A DNA stretch of 64,000 nucleotides from Eonycteris spelaea (lineage: Eukaryota > Chordata > Mammalia > Chiroptera > Pteropodidae), in NCBI GenBank assembly GCA_003508835.1, contig PUFA01000092.1:806001-870000 (forward strand), written 5' to 3'. Positions 35,179 to 47,051 of the stretch are shown one piece after another (the stretch's first letter is position 1; the number at the start of each line of letters is the position of its first letter). Both the position numbers and the translations under genes were made by a program. Below the pieces are notes generated by a model. The model saw only the letters and a program-made list of their open reading frames with translations. It was not told where the DNA came from and did not search any database.

Positions 35179-37769
35179 ACTTCTATTTCTTTTTTTCGCC
35201 TATTTCTTTTATTTTTAAACAAAGTTAATTCCTTATGCCCCTTAAAATGATTTTATTTTATAATGAAATGTGAGATAGAAACTACTAACCAGTTCTTTCA
35301 ACACACCTTTGTGTGAGACTAAATTGTGAGGCTTGTTTTACTCCATATTCCATTACTAGATTCTGTCTGTTCCTTCCATTTATTTCATGTTGCTTGAGTT
35401 AATAATTTATTAATGGGTTTTAACAAATGATAGAGGAAGTCACCCCTTTTCTTCTCAGTCCCAAGTTTCTCGTTCTCCCTTGCTTATTCTTAAACATCCA
35501 TGGCAAACTATTCACCAACTACATCCTGGTTAGCTGAGTGACAAGAAGCAGGATCTATTTTAAAGTATTTCCTCACATCTTTTTCTATGTATTATTTGCC
35601 ACTAATGTTTTATCTCAACATCTAGGATTCAGGATTTGGGGAATTCTACTTTACTTTGCCACCAAGTCTGCCTGCCTTCCTGGTATTGAACTTTGTTTTA
35701 TTACACAGTTGCTAACTCTATTTGATCATCTGTCTTTGGAGTCTGCCACTGTCTTAGGTCAGATATTTCCCCAGTGCAAGGATAGAGGCCCCCCATCTTC
35801 CCAACCCCAACAATGATCCATGGGCCCAGGCTTTGGACATGCTTTTTAGGAACGTAGCATATCTGATTATTCCAGATGAATTTGAAAATTTTGTCATTTC
35901 TGCTTTAAATAGTTCATTGAGATTATGTTAGTGTTATATTATTTAATAAGTTAGGAAGAATTGTTGACATTATTTTTAAATAAGAACATTTTATTTCTTA
36001 TTATTCAAATTTTCTTGAAAATGCTCTGCTAAAGTATAGTTTTCTTTAACTTGGTAACATGTTTCTCATTAAGGTTAAGATTGAGTATTTGTATATTCAC
36101 TGCTATTGTGAATAAGAGTTTGTTTGTTTTTTTTCATTGTGTTTATGGGTCATAGATGAGATAGTAAGTTCTGAGTTTGGGGGCTTGTGGGGACAGGTAA
36201 ATTTATTTGGCATCTGGGCATCTTTTAAAATTCTTCAGTATAAAAGCATTTAAAAATAATGTTATGGATAATGTACATAATATTTATGCCTTGTTTATGT
36301 GTGCTATATAAGAGTTTTGGTTTTTCTTTATAACAAAGAATTATATAACAAATAATTCTGTTTAACAAGGACAACATAGAATTTTGTTAAGGTTTCATAG
36401 AAACATCAGCCTTGGTTTTAATGAGATGTATTCTAATATTTTATTTGTTCTGTGTATATATTTTTCAGTCAGTCTAAATTGTAGGACATACACATATTAC
36501 CCATGTTACTTCATTACTTCCTTAAACACTACATACTATCCCTACATAAAATGCATATTTCAGATTAGAAATAAAAAAGGAAATAATTTAATGGAAATAG
36601 GATTAAGAATAATGACCTTTTTCACATTAGTTTTGTAATTTTTTTAATCATTGTGTCAAGACATATACTTAGAAAGGATCCAATGTGCAGCCTTTTCCTG
36701 GAGCATTTACTTTCACCCTCTGGGTGAGGGATGCCTCCAGGAGAAGGTTGCTTTGAGATAGCTTTGAAGAGGTGGAACTAGCATGAATATGCTGCCCCAA
36801 AGTTGAGAAATTTTATACCTTTTTGTGAAGCTCAAAATGGAAATAGTTAAGGCTGGTGGCAGAAAAATAGCATCTCACAGGTTTGTACTTTTTCTGTTAA
36901 CCCGAGAGTATTGGGAAAAAAATTGGTGCTGCTGGAGATAAACTCATAATCAAAATATCCCAAATAGAAGTGGAGCTACTTACAAGTCACCCTGCCAGGG
37001 AAACGCTGTATTTTCTCATGAAACAATTAATATATTTCTAAGAACATGGTTTACTAGGTATGGAGAAAGGGATTGAAATAAGGATCCACTAGGATGCTTT
37101 TATAGGAAACATTTCTGGCCCAGATGCACACACAGAGATACATACACACACAATCATCTTGATAATTCTGCTTTTGTTAAACTAGGAAAATTGCATTCTT
37201 TAAAAATGCAACACTTGATGATGGAGCCAGATTTAAAAAAAAAAAAAACATGTGGCGTTGGAGAAAGATACATTCTAAAGATTGAATATCTGCCATGGAA
37301 AATCCAGATACAGATCAAGGAATTTTTCTTTAAAGTAAAACTTACAACAAACTATTGTTTATAGTGTTTGGAAGACAAGATATTATAGATTGTGAAAAGT
37401 CACTGATCTGAAAATAAGATTGATTATAAAATCCATTTCTTTCTCATTACTACCAATGTGAACAATAATCAATTGACTGTACTGGCATTCATATTGTCAA
37501 GTTAAACATATACATGATCCAAACTCTTTCCTCAGTTCTGATAATGCCACTAAAACCACTTTCTCCAAAGGCTAACTGACATCATGAACTGAGGCCCAAA
37601 TATCTGTCAGTTTCACTTTATGTTCTTTATCAGTGTAAGAGAGAATTTTATTTTTCATCTTGAAATACAACTTGAATACAACTTGAGCTTGAGGAAAACA
37701 GAGGTTTTAATGGATTGTGTGGAAAGGAAGACACTCATTAATAAACACACTTTATTTTAATATCTTAAG
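35179..37769. other. Unassigned DNA (about 2.6 kb)
   Basis: AT-rich with a short A14 run at 37235-37248. No repeat identified with confidence. The part at 36640-37030 has more balanced composition and few simple repeats, and is mentioned in the findings. The 92-codon frame at 35538-35816 is not recognisable. Confidence 0.4.
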
Positions 37770-38720
37770 GAAAGCTATCCAAAAATTACAGCACAATGAT
37801 AAGCTGACACATTGTTTTGTCTAAATAAATCCATGTGTTGGAGCATCAATTCTAGGATATCTTCCAAAGTTACAGACCTTTGCTGTTGCCCTTGTTGCGT
37901 GCATGTGCTCTGCTGAGCCAGCATGCTCTGCTGCTTTGACTCAAAAGAGTTGTCCACATCCAGGCATTAAGTCACTATACCGAACACGCACCACTGGAAT
38001 GCTGTGACCTACATACGGTGTATGTGGTTTACATTTTCAGTAACTGGGAGGCAATTTAATTGTCTGACTCAATTACAGTAAGTGAGAGGCAGACTGCCAA
38101 CTCTTCATTCACCTCACTGAAAACGGACCCCTCTAAGTCAAGCCAAATTCTCAAAGGAGAAGCTGGGTTAGCAAGGCTGCTGCTGAAGCACATGTGTTCC
38201 AGTCTGTATCTTGAGAAAGCTGTTGGTTTTCCTCGATCCTTTATTGCCAGCTCTGGCTCTCTGAAACTGGTCAAACTCTAGGATCAACAGTACAATTGAG
38301 TTTGACTCTAGCAGAATGGGGATCCTAGTTTGGGCCACTGTTGCTTAGATTAAAGCCAAAGGAAACATTGCCCAGTAGGAGGAACATTAATAAAACTGGG
38401 TTTTGATTAAGTTGGAAGTGTACATTTTCCAAGCAGCACTGATACGCTTGGAATTCTACACTAACCTTAATCTCCACGAGAAAGGGGAGCCTGGGCTCTG
38501 GGGGCTATACTACCCATGTCTTCTGTGGTCAACTGCCTGAAGATTGATTTGTCAAATGACTCATTCTTTGACCTGCAAAAACTGGCTTTTCACCAGAATG
38601 TGCAGAGTGTGTTTAGCCAGAGAGCTGCCAGTTAGTGAGAAACAGCCCAAATGTCCACTGAGAAACAATTTGTCTAACTTTTAGTTCCTAATGAAACAAA
38701 GAGAATCTGTTCAGGTCTCT
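37770..38720. other. Candidate conserved noncoding/regulatory segment
   Basis: About 950 bp of balanced-complexity, non-repeat-like sequence of higher G+C than its flanks. It contains dense homeodomain-type TAATT words (near 38055-38075), an E-box-like CACATGTG (38190) and a CAATTACAG word. No repeat family fits. A minus-strand open stretch (37775-37966) reads ...SVTLEDILELMLQHMDLFRQ..., of protein-like composition, but I do not recognise it and there is no gene context. Function is inferred only from appearance. Confidence 0.3.
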
Positions 38721-38781
38721 TCCTTTGGAAAGTGCCAAGCAGTAGGCATTAGATATGAAGTCTTTCCCTCTTTGGTAGCTA

Positions 38782-38894
38782 TATTAAAAGGAAATGGAGA
38801 TAATTCTCAATAGGAGTGATAATCAAGCTCAATATTAAATTATTAAAAGGAAATGGAGATAATTCTCAATAGGAGTGATAATCAAGCTCAATAT
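38782..38894. repeat. Tandem duplication, 59-bp period, second unit exact for 54 bp
   Basis: Unit 1 is 38782-38840. Unit 2 begins at 38841 and is identical for its first 54 bp (to 38894), then diverges. Both start tattaaaaggaaatgg and include aggagtgataatcaagctc. The lack of any mismatch implies a recent event. Confidence 0.97.
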
Positions 38895-39197
38895 CTACTA
38901 TGAAAACCCTAGAGAAATGCAGATAAAATTCTAGTAAGTAAAGTAAAGCCAGAGTGAGAGGGAATCCTTTTCTATCCATCACCTCTGAAAGCAAATTATC
39001 CTACAGTATTTAGAGGAACTATGAAAATGCCCACACTTGGATATAAGTGGGTAGGCTACCAACACTACTTAGAACCACTGCTAATTTTCATGGAAATACA
39101 TTTCTCTTTTCCTCACAAGGTGAGTTGATATAGCAAAAGAAAGGCCCAGAGTGGGTAGAAGAGAAGACCATGAGAGAAAAATCTGATGTGTGACTGA

Positions 39198-39385
39198 TTT
39201 TTTTTTGTTTTTATTTTATTTTATTTTAATTGTGGTCAAAGACACATAACATTTACTATCTTAACTATTTTTAAGTTCAGTAGTATTAAGTACATTCATA
39301 TTGTGCAGCAAATCTCTAGAATTCTTTCCACCTTGAAAAACTAGAACTCTATACCCATTAAATAATACCTCACTGTTCTGTTTTC
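39198..39385 (-). mobile_element. L1M 3'-UTR fragment (antisense)
   Basis: Antisense old-L1 end: tttaattgtggtcaaagaca, catttactatcttaactatt, tttaagttcagtagtattaa, gtacattcatattgtgcagc and aactctatacccattaaata. The T-rich left edge corresponds to the A-tail. Confidence 0.78.
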
Positions 39386-39959
39386 AGGTTGACATTTATT
39401 TTTTCAGTGATAAGTCATCAGTGAGTACAGAACAGAGAATTTTTATTTTTTTACCCATTAAGATACCTATACGTACAGTGGAAGACTTTTTAGCTACTTA
39501 CTACTTAAATTATTTGAGGAGGTTAAAATATTTATAAAATGGAAGTCCAAGAGGTGCTTTTATGTTTGTTTGTTTATGTATTATCAACATCTTTAGGATC
39601 ATATGGCTATGTTTGAAAAACCAGTGGGCTAGAAATTAGCATAATTTAGGTCCCATGCCATTGTCTATTTAAAATATGCTCTAGAGAGATGTAATAAAAT
39701 ATAATAAACTCACAAAGCAGATATGCCATTGCCCATCACCCTGAATTGTTGAAAGCTGTTCTACTTTATGAGGAGAATACTAATCAATGCCCATCAGCTC
39801 TTTTAGCATTTTCATTTGCCTTTTCATAGAGTATAATTTTTCAATAATATCTCATAATTTATATAAAAAATTCATTAATGTTAAGGTTTTTTCCCTTGAA
39901 ATATATTCTTAAAATAAATGAGTCCACACAGTTGTTGGCTTACAGTGGGAGAGAGTGGG

Positions 39960-40190
39960 GAAGTGTGGTTGAGTGTAGTGGCCCTGGCACTGGATGAACC
40001 TGGCTTTGGAGCCAAGCTCTGCCATTTTGTAACCATTGGCTATAACTTTCCTATTCTATCCTTCAGTTTCCTCTCTATAAAATGGTGTAGGGGGAATATT
40101 AATAAAATAATGCACATAAAACTGTTAACACAGGGCATGGTTATGTAGGAAACAGTTAACAAAAGTTACCGATTATCATTATCTTAAAAA
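39960..40190 (+). mobile_element. MIR SINE (sense), near full length
   Basis: Ordered MIR words: gaacctggctttggagccaa, gctctgccattttgtaacca, ttcagtttcctctctataaa, atggtgtagggggaatatta, taatgcacataaaactg and aacacagggcatggtta. Includes the core and the L2-related 3' end. Confidence 0.75.
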
Positions 40191-40206
40191 TAAGCAAATC
40201 AGCATG

Positions 40207-40237
40207 TACACACACACACACAAACACACATACACAC
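40207..40237. repeat. (CA)n microsatellite, imperfect
   Basis: CA units interrupted by caaaca and cata. Short and probably low in polymorphism. Confidence 0.9.
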
Positions 40238-40732
40238 TGTCCTTTATTCACCCTTTGGTATGTGATTTAAGGGTGCCTGGAAGACCCCTTCTCATATGCT
40301 GAGGGCTAATTTTTTCAGATACTATCAGGTTTATCTTATTCCAATGAATTGGTTTCATCTAACTCTATGTTTAGATTAAAGTTTAAGCAACTCCTTTCTT
40401 TCTCTTTCCCTTCTTCTTCTTTTCCCTCTTCCTCACCCTTTCTCTTTCCCTATCTGGGCTGTCTTGGTGAACTTTCCAAAGTCCCTGTAGATGGTAGGAA
40501 GATGGTACAAACTACCCAGAGTCCAGATTCACTAAGCAGGCCTATAGAGTCAGCTCTACCATCTGTTAATTATTCTTTAGTTTATCATTAAGATGAAAAT
40601 GTTTTCAAAGGAATATACTTTAAGTTCTGGGTGATAGCAATGTCTTTATTTTCTTCATTATTTGTGTGTGTGTGTTTGTTTACTGCAATTAACATGTATT
40701 ACTTTCATAATCAGAGAAAATAAACTTTCAAG
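40238..40732. other. No recognisable gene
   Basis: Mixed sequence with a CTT/TTC-rich patch (40395-40450) and a short TG run at about 40664-40675. An 80-codon frame at 40349-40591 has no recognisable motif. Confidence 0.45.
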
Positions 40733-40792
40733 GAAAAGAAAGAAAGGAAGGAAGAAAGGAAGGAAAGATGGAAGGAAGGAAGGAAGGAAGAA
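40733..40792. repeat. (GGAA)n microsatellite, imperfect
   Basis: GGAA/GAAA units with one GATG interruption. All-purine plus strand apart from that T. Confidence 0.95.
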
Positions 40793-41845
40793 CAAGAAAT
40801 TTGATAGCATAATTTAGAGAATGCTAATCTAGGGCAGGAATTAATCATTTGTTCCCTTTTTGCTGCTTTTACCACAATTTCTAAGGACCTTGTGTGTATT
40901 GAGAAATGATGACTTGGATATATGGGTTATGTATTTTATTGCTCTTCTTTCATCATGACATTTCTGACAGTTTTCCTTAGGTCTAAAAAAAGTCTATGAA
41001 GTACATTGTCACATAACATATATTTATATTTCCTTCCTGGGGTTTTGTACAGCTTGTAAATTAGATTGCAAATGTGAAAATTTGTTTCTAATTTTATCTG
41101 CTTTTTGGCCTCAAAGTTTTCCTCACACTTTTAGTTTTTCCTTCTCTGCATATGACATTCCAGAATGTTACATGCTTTAGCTTTTATCTCAAATTCTGTG
41201 GAACCCTTCAGTATGTCAGACCAATTTCTCATGTTCATATGGAAGTATATTTTAGTAGAATGGCACATTGATTTGCACAATGAGTAAAAGTAAACACTTA
41301 AAGCATTATCTGAAAATAATGTGCATAATAAAATTTACAAATATACCTTTAGAAATTAACTTTAAGTAGCAATTTCTCCGGTCCATAGACACATTTTTTT
41401 CCTTGAAAGTTTTATAAATTCATGTCTATCCATTTGAAGAAACTGTGAAAGAACAGTTATGATTTCTCTCAGTGAGAAAAAGAAATTGCATACATCAGTT
41501 CTTCCATAGGCCTGTGTTATGTCAAAGTTTTAACATTTTATTGATTCCGTCTGGTCAGATATCTCAGAAAACACATCAGCTTAAGACACTCAAGTTCAAT
41601 CCTTGAATCCATTTTCTCACACTGCTTTGAATTAGCTTTTCCTTTGTGAGGCTGAAACATTAGGGTTTCAATTAGCCTGACATTAAAGACATTTAGGATA
41701 CTATCAGTCAGCATGTGGACCATCACATCACACAGGCTTAGAAAAAAAGTAGCATATTTTTCAGACTCAGAAAAACTCTTTCAATAAAAAAAAAAAAAAA
41801 TCACTATCACACTGACAACTTGAATAAAAAAGTGGCACAATATTT
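40793..41845. other. No recognisable feature (about 1 kb)
   Basis: AT-rich DNA ending in an A15 run at 41786-41800 just upstream of an L1M fragment. The frame at 41538-41726 on the minus strand is unremarkable. Confidence 0.45.
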
Positions 41846-42727
41846 TTCAATGTACTAAAAGACATCAACCCAGAATCCTAAATCTAATGAAAACATTCTT
41901 CATTAATGAAGAGACAATCAAGACATTCTTCAATGAAAATAGACTAATATAATTTGTTACCAGCAGACCTACTAAACTAGAACAGCTAAAGGAAATTTGC
42001 CAAAAGTAAAGAAATTTTACAGAAAAGATCTTTAAATATCAGGAAGCAAAAGAACAAAAGAAAAAGTAAAAACATGGGTAAAAATAGTATGCTTTCCTTT
42101 TTTTATTGAGTTTCCTTATTTATATTTGATAATTTGAAGCAAATTTTATTACACTGTCAGATGTGATTCAAATATATATAGAGGGAAATTTTTTAACATA
42201 ATTATATTATAAATGGGAGTGAGTAAAGGAAAGTAAAAGGACATAAGATTTCTAAATTTTACTTTGAATGATAAAATGTTAACAGCAATTGACTAAGTTG
42301 TTATATATGAACAATGTAATGATGGAATGATAATATATGATATGATTCCACTTATATAAATTTTTGAAATCATGAAATTATAGAGATGGAGAACAAATTA
42401 GTGGTTGACAGGTATTAGAAATAGTAGAGGGAAGTAGTGAGTGTTATGATAAAGGGGTATCAGGAAAGAGATTTTTGTAGTGATGGAATAATTTTGTATT
42501 TTGATTGTAGTAGTAGTTACGTAAATCTACACTCGATAAAATGCATAGAACAATACACATTCATTGTACCAATGTGAATTTCTTGGTTTTGATACTGTAC
42601 TACTGTTATGTGAGATGGAACCACTGTGGGAAACTTGGTGAACTGGTGCACAGGATTTTTCACCACTATCTTTGCAACTTCCTGTGAATCTATAATTGAT
42701 TCACTATAACAAGATTTAAACAAAAAC
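41846..42727 (+). mobile_element. L1M 3' region (sense), about 880 bp
   Basis: Order of words follows an old L1 downstream of ORF2: tcaatgtactaaaagacatc, aacccagaatcctaaatcta, attcttcaatgaaaatagac, gttaccagcagacctactaa, gctaaaggaaatttgcc, then gattccacttatataaattt, attagtggttgacaggtatt, gtgaatttcttggttttgat, actgttatgtgagatgg and cttcctgtgaatctataatt. It ends in an A-rich tail. Confidence 0.8.
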
Positions 42728-42931
42728 TTGCAGCATCTATCAACACAGTCGAAAATTAACTAACTTTTGGAAATAGGCTCAGAGTGAAGAGACTAAAAAT
42801 TTTGGGGGGATTTAGGAAGTTTAGGGCTCAGCAAGCTGGAGTCATTCTAGGAGAGGAATTTGCATGTAAAACTTACTTTAGGCTGTGAACTCAGTCACTC
42901 TACCTTGCATTAAAAGAAATAATGTACCTGT

Positions 42932-42957
42932 TTTTTTGTTTGTTTGTTTGTTTTTTG
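42932..42957. repeat. (TTTG)n short tandem repeat
   Basis: Four to five TTTG units within a T-rich run. Confidence 0.85.
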
Positions 42958-42964
42958 ATAAACG

Positions 42965-43235
42965 TCATGCTGGGCAGCAGAATGAAAGTCAAATAAAACA
43001 CAGTCCCCTCCCCCTGCAGAGTTGAAGACTAGTAGGGAAATATAGGCACTCAAGCCATTGAGCGTCCTAAAATGCTATGGATTGTGTATTCTTTGTACAG
43101 AATTAAGCATTCAAGGGAGCTGTAGCAGTATTAGTGCTACCTAGGGCCTGCTTCCTGGATGAGGAAATACTCCAGCTAAGACTCAAAAGGTGAATAGTTC
43201 TCCGGATTGACAAGGATGGAAAATATGGCAGACTA
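42965..43235 (-). mobile_element. L2 LINE fragment (antisense)
   Basis: Antisense L2 3'-UTR words: aaaacacagtcccctccccc, gaagactagtagggaaatat, tagtgctacctagggcctgc and ttcctggatgaggaaatact ('cttcctggaggaggtgacat'), then gctaagactcaaaaggtgaa. Confidence 0.65.
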
Positions 43236-44429
43236 TTTTTCTGTGTAGATTTAGCATCTAGAACCAATGCTACTATTCAAGAGGTACTCCATAAATGTGT
43301 GAAACTTTGAGTAGTCAGGATTGTGTGAGAAGGAGAGAAATGGACTTTAAACGTGAAAGGTAGAAAAAGAACTTTTTTTTTTTTTTCCCTGAAGAAGACT
43401 GTCAGATTCCATGATAATTTCTAGAACCTATGGGTAGAAATTGACCAAACTTATGATACTCCATCTTTTTTATTCACACACAAACATGGAGATTTTTAAA
43501 AAGATGTTTCCATCATTTTCCAAAGATGACTTTGGCTTACATATTTTCTGGTGCCCTCAGCCAACTCATTGACATAAAAGTCTAGAGTTACCATAATGCC
43601 TTTTTGGAAATTTGTGTATGAATTTAGTAAGTTTGTTATTTTTTAATGCACTTGAAGTTTATAAATGAAGCTTTTAGGCATACATAGCCAATGTTTAACT
43701 TTCGTATTCTGGACTAAAACTAAAAAGGCTATTTGACTATAATGAAATATTATGTTGTAAAATATTTAACATAAATCTTATTTCATAACATAAACAAAAG
43801 AAATTTGCTGAACTTAAATTTTCCATTGGCTTTTGTATTAAAAAAAAAATTCCTACTCTTCCTCAGCTTTTAAAATGTTATTTCCATTATTGTCCCCAAA
43901 TCCAATTATATATTTTGGAAGTTTCTCTCTAATTCTGTGTAGATTCAGCTCATCTCCTTTTTCTTTCACATAAGCAAACCCAACAGCTGTGGGGAAGAAG
44001 AAAAACAAATGATATCTATATGGGTTGACCCAGAAGGAAACTCTTCTTCTGTAATATAAATTTAAGTTAAGAAAAGTATATGCTGCTGGTGTTGACAGAG
44101 TTGGGGCATCCTAGAGCAGCATTCACTTTTAAATGTGCTATGAGCCTTGGGAACTCCTTTCAGGTGTTATGTGGACACTCCAATGTTTTAAGCTAGATTT
44201 ATATTATTTTCTCTCAAAGTATACTATAAAGCATTTAATTTGGATAATCCATTTAGATGAATAATTTAGATAATTTACATTATGAACTATTAAATAAGCA
44301 ACTTCTGGAGTTTTCACTTTTTTGGAATTATATATGTGAAATAATGAGATATATGAGTAACACTCAATTTTCATCACTAGAAATGACATATAAATGCATG
44401 TAAAAATAAATACATATACAACAAATGTG
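43236..44429. other. No recognisable gene (about 1.2 kb)
   Basis: AT-rich sequence with a T14 run (43373-43386) and an A9 run near 43840. No repeat family identified. Confidence 0.45.
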
Positions 44430-44486
44430 ATATATATGTATATATGTGTGCATATATATAACATAAATATATATGTGTATATTATA
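44430..44486. repeat. AT/GT-rich degenerate microsatellite
   Basis: Alternating ATAT/GTGT words with interruptions. The 86-codon minus-strand frame at 44204-44464 (ICTHIYIYITF...) is a translation of this tract. Confidence 0.85.
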
Positions 44487-44551
44487 AATAGATGCCTTTC
44501 TTATGTATGCTAATAACTACTTCCTCACCCTAGGCACTCCACTCAAAATTG

Positions 44552-44740
44552 TGTTTTCTCATTTCATCTTCATAAAAACTCTGAGATATATAATATTATT
44601 ATCACTATTTTATGAAAAAGAAAACTGAAGGTCAGAAAAGTTGTGACTTGTTCAAGTTCACCAGCTAGTAGTACAAGACAGAGCCAGAATACATGTATGT
44701 ATAGCTGGCTTAACTTACTTTAGAACCCATACACTCAGAT
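44552..44740 (-). mobile_element. MIR SINE (antisense)
   Basis: Antisense MIR: ataatattattatcactatt, ttatgaaaaagaaaactgaa ('ttacagatgaggaaactgagg'), aaaagttgtgacttgttcaa, gttcaccagctagtagtaca and gacagagccagaatacatgt. Confidence 0.72.
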
Positions 44741-44939
44741 ACTGGGTACCCCACCCTACCAAATCTCTTTAAACATAGCAATATGCATGGGAGTATGTAT
44801 TTCTTAAGCTTATTTACTTACTTTAAAAAAACAGTCTGTATTTTTCAAATGATGTTTAAATTTATTCATTATTGAGAATTCTTTTCAAAAAGTATTTCAC
44901 AGCAAATATCCAAAATGAAAAAAAAGTGATATTTTCAAG

Positions 44940-45230
44940 GAACAGAAATTAAGCAATCCATATGGCCATGTTTCCCCTGGAAATGACATGTTTTGGCTCA
45001 GTGCTGGACCATGCATCAGAACTGGGCAGGCTCTAGCACATGTCCCAGAGCCACTTGATGATTGTTTTAGCAGGAGGCACTTGAGCAGAGTTAAGCCAGG
45101 CACTTGTGCAAATGAGCTCTGGCTCCTCCTCTGTGAACAGCTGATAGAAGACAGACTTCTTGTGTTCTGCTGTGGGAGAACTTCAAGGCATGACATGGTC
45201 TTCTTAGTCACATGTTCACACATTAGCTGC
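44940..45230. other. Unassigned, less AT-rich segment
   Basis: Single-copy-looking sequence with words such as gacatgttttggctcagtgc and ctgatagaagacagacttc. A 136-codon minus-strand frame (44897-45307) spans it, but begins with no recognisable signal and has no domain I can identify. It could be a conserved noncoding block or chance. Confidence 0.3.
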
Positions 45231-45234
45231 TTCA

Positions 45235-45345
45235 CAGAATGAAGGCTCAAAGACAGGCAGATAATCAAAGGCAGAGTTAGGACAGGAACTAAGGTCTCCT
45301 GACTCAAAATACAGTGATTTCAGCCCACTAATATCAGCTGAGAAG
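45235..45345 (-). mobile_element. MIR SINE fragment (antisense), 5' part
   Basis: Matches the antisense MIR 5' portion: aaaggcagagttaggacagg, aactaaggtctcctgactca ('gaacccaggtctcctgactcc') and aaatacagtgatttcagccc. Confidence 0.5.
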
Positions 45346-46104
45346 TATTCTTTTCACTCCAAGTATGGAACTGTCTAAGTCAAAGTGACTGGAGTTTAAA
45401 GGAGGTATTGTTGGTTCATGTTAGTAAAACAGCCACAACAATACAGTGGAAATAAGCTTTTCTCTCCATCCTTCACCAACACTTTCCCTATATTGATTCC
45501 ATTCTCATACTTCTCTCTGCAGCAAGACTGTTTTCTTTCTGTAGCGGCTGTAGCTTTAGCATCCTCTTAGAGGAAATGAGAATTTTTCTTTCTCCAAACA
45601 ATAGGAATGTCCCTATTTCTGAAAAATTACCAATGCAAGGGTGATGGAATGCACAGGTTGAATAAGGCAGGATCTAGGTCACATGCCTAGCCTCAGAGCC
45701 CTTTTAAAACTACACAACTGAGATTAGGGCCTAGGTATTTGTGATGTTTTCAACAGGAGAAATGCAAATGATTGGAGGATATGAAAACAGTGTATGTATG
45801 TTATATGAATGTAAATAACATAGTTGTAAAGTATGGAAGTGACTAGTGACTAAAAAGCCAGAATGTATTGCAAATTATTGGGAAGAAGAGCAGAGAGGGA
45901 AAATGTTATCTTACTCTTACGAAATGGAAATGCTGATAACATGAAATCAATACTTATTTACCCTAACAATGCAAATGTTCTTCTGCAAATATTTATCACA
46001 TTGTATCTACTTTCCACATTCAACACTGCATCTTTTTTCCTGAATATTCTTTTTTATTTTTCTGTAACACCATAATTTAACAGATCACATAGTAAATGTT
46101 TTTG
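45346..46104. other. No recognisable gene
   Basis: Mixed to AT-rich sequence with no repeat named. The 70-codon frame at 45863-46075 is not recognisable. Confidence 0.45.
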
Positions 46105-46240
46105 TTACTCTGTTCCCGGCTAGAATGTAAGCTCTCAAAAGGCAAAGGTCTTTGCCCTTTTTGTTGATATATCTAAATGTTTAGAAGAATGCCCAACACA
46201 TAGTAGTCATTCAATAAATATTTGTTTTATGTTAAGGACT
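46105..46240 (+). mobile_element. L2 LINE 3' end (sense)
   Basis: Clear L2 terminus: ctagaatgtaagctctcaaa, aggcaaaggtctttgccctt, aagaatgcccaacacatagt and agtcattcaataaatatttg. Confidence 0.82.
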
Positions 46241-46242
46241 AC

Positions 46243-46440
46243 TATGGTAGTCATTAACCATGGGTGACTATTTAAATTTTCATTTACATTTATTAAAATG
46301 AAAATTTAAAGTCAGTACATCAGCCACAGCAGTCACATTTTAAATGCTTAACTTAATAAAGCTTATGTGCTAGAGGCTACCATATTAAATGGTGAAAATA
46401 CAGATAATTTCTATAATTTTAGAAAGTTCTATTGAACAAT
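46243..46440. mobile_element. Small DNA-transposon-like element with inverted ends
   Basis: The left end actatggtagtcattaacca and the right end gctagaggctaccatattaa are roughly inverted copies (shared TATGGTAGYC). The left interior gggtgactatttaaattttc resembles the mammalian repeat word 'tagccacatgtggctatttaaattt'. This suits a short nonautonomous DNA element. Family not certain. Confidence 0.45.
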
Positions 46441-46959
46441 ACTCATTTAATGAATGAGTAAATATTCAGAGTAATGAAAAATACAAGTGGATGCCATTAT
46501 AATAATTGTCAAGCTATTGAGATTAACATTTAAAAGTAGATTGCTATACCAAATTCTAAAAGACCTATGTGGAAAATCAGAAACAATTAAAAGTATCAAG
46601 TTAGAGAAGTTTTTTGATAAAATGTAAATATGAATTTGATTCTAGATCAATTATGTAAAAGCTGAAGAACTAGATGATTTAGGGAATTATCTGAAAATAG
46701 AAATTAGCAAATCTATGTCTTTAAATGAAATATTCAGAATTTGTTATTTTAAAATAATATAAGTAAAAAATTTCCAGCCTATTAACCTCATTAAACTCAC
46801 TTATAAAAATAAAATAAAAAAAAACACAATCTCTATTTTCAATGAAATTATTTGACATTTGTAAACCTGAACTACAATATATGAGCATGGAGAGCTAATA
46901 AAGGAATGACATATGACACATATCAGTTTTTTAGTGTTTACTTTTAATTATAAACAGAC

Positions 46960-47020
46960 AGTCAAAAAGGATCACCAGGTACTTGTAGAAAGCCTCTACC
47001 ATGGATAAAAGAAGCACACA

Positions 47021-47051
<31 letters not shown>

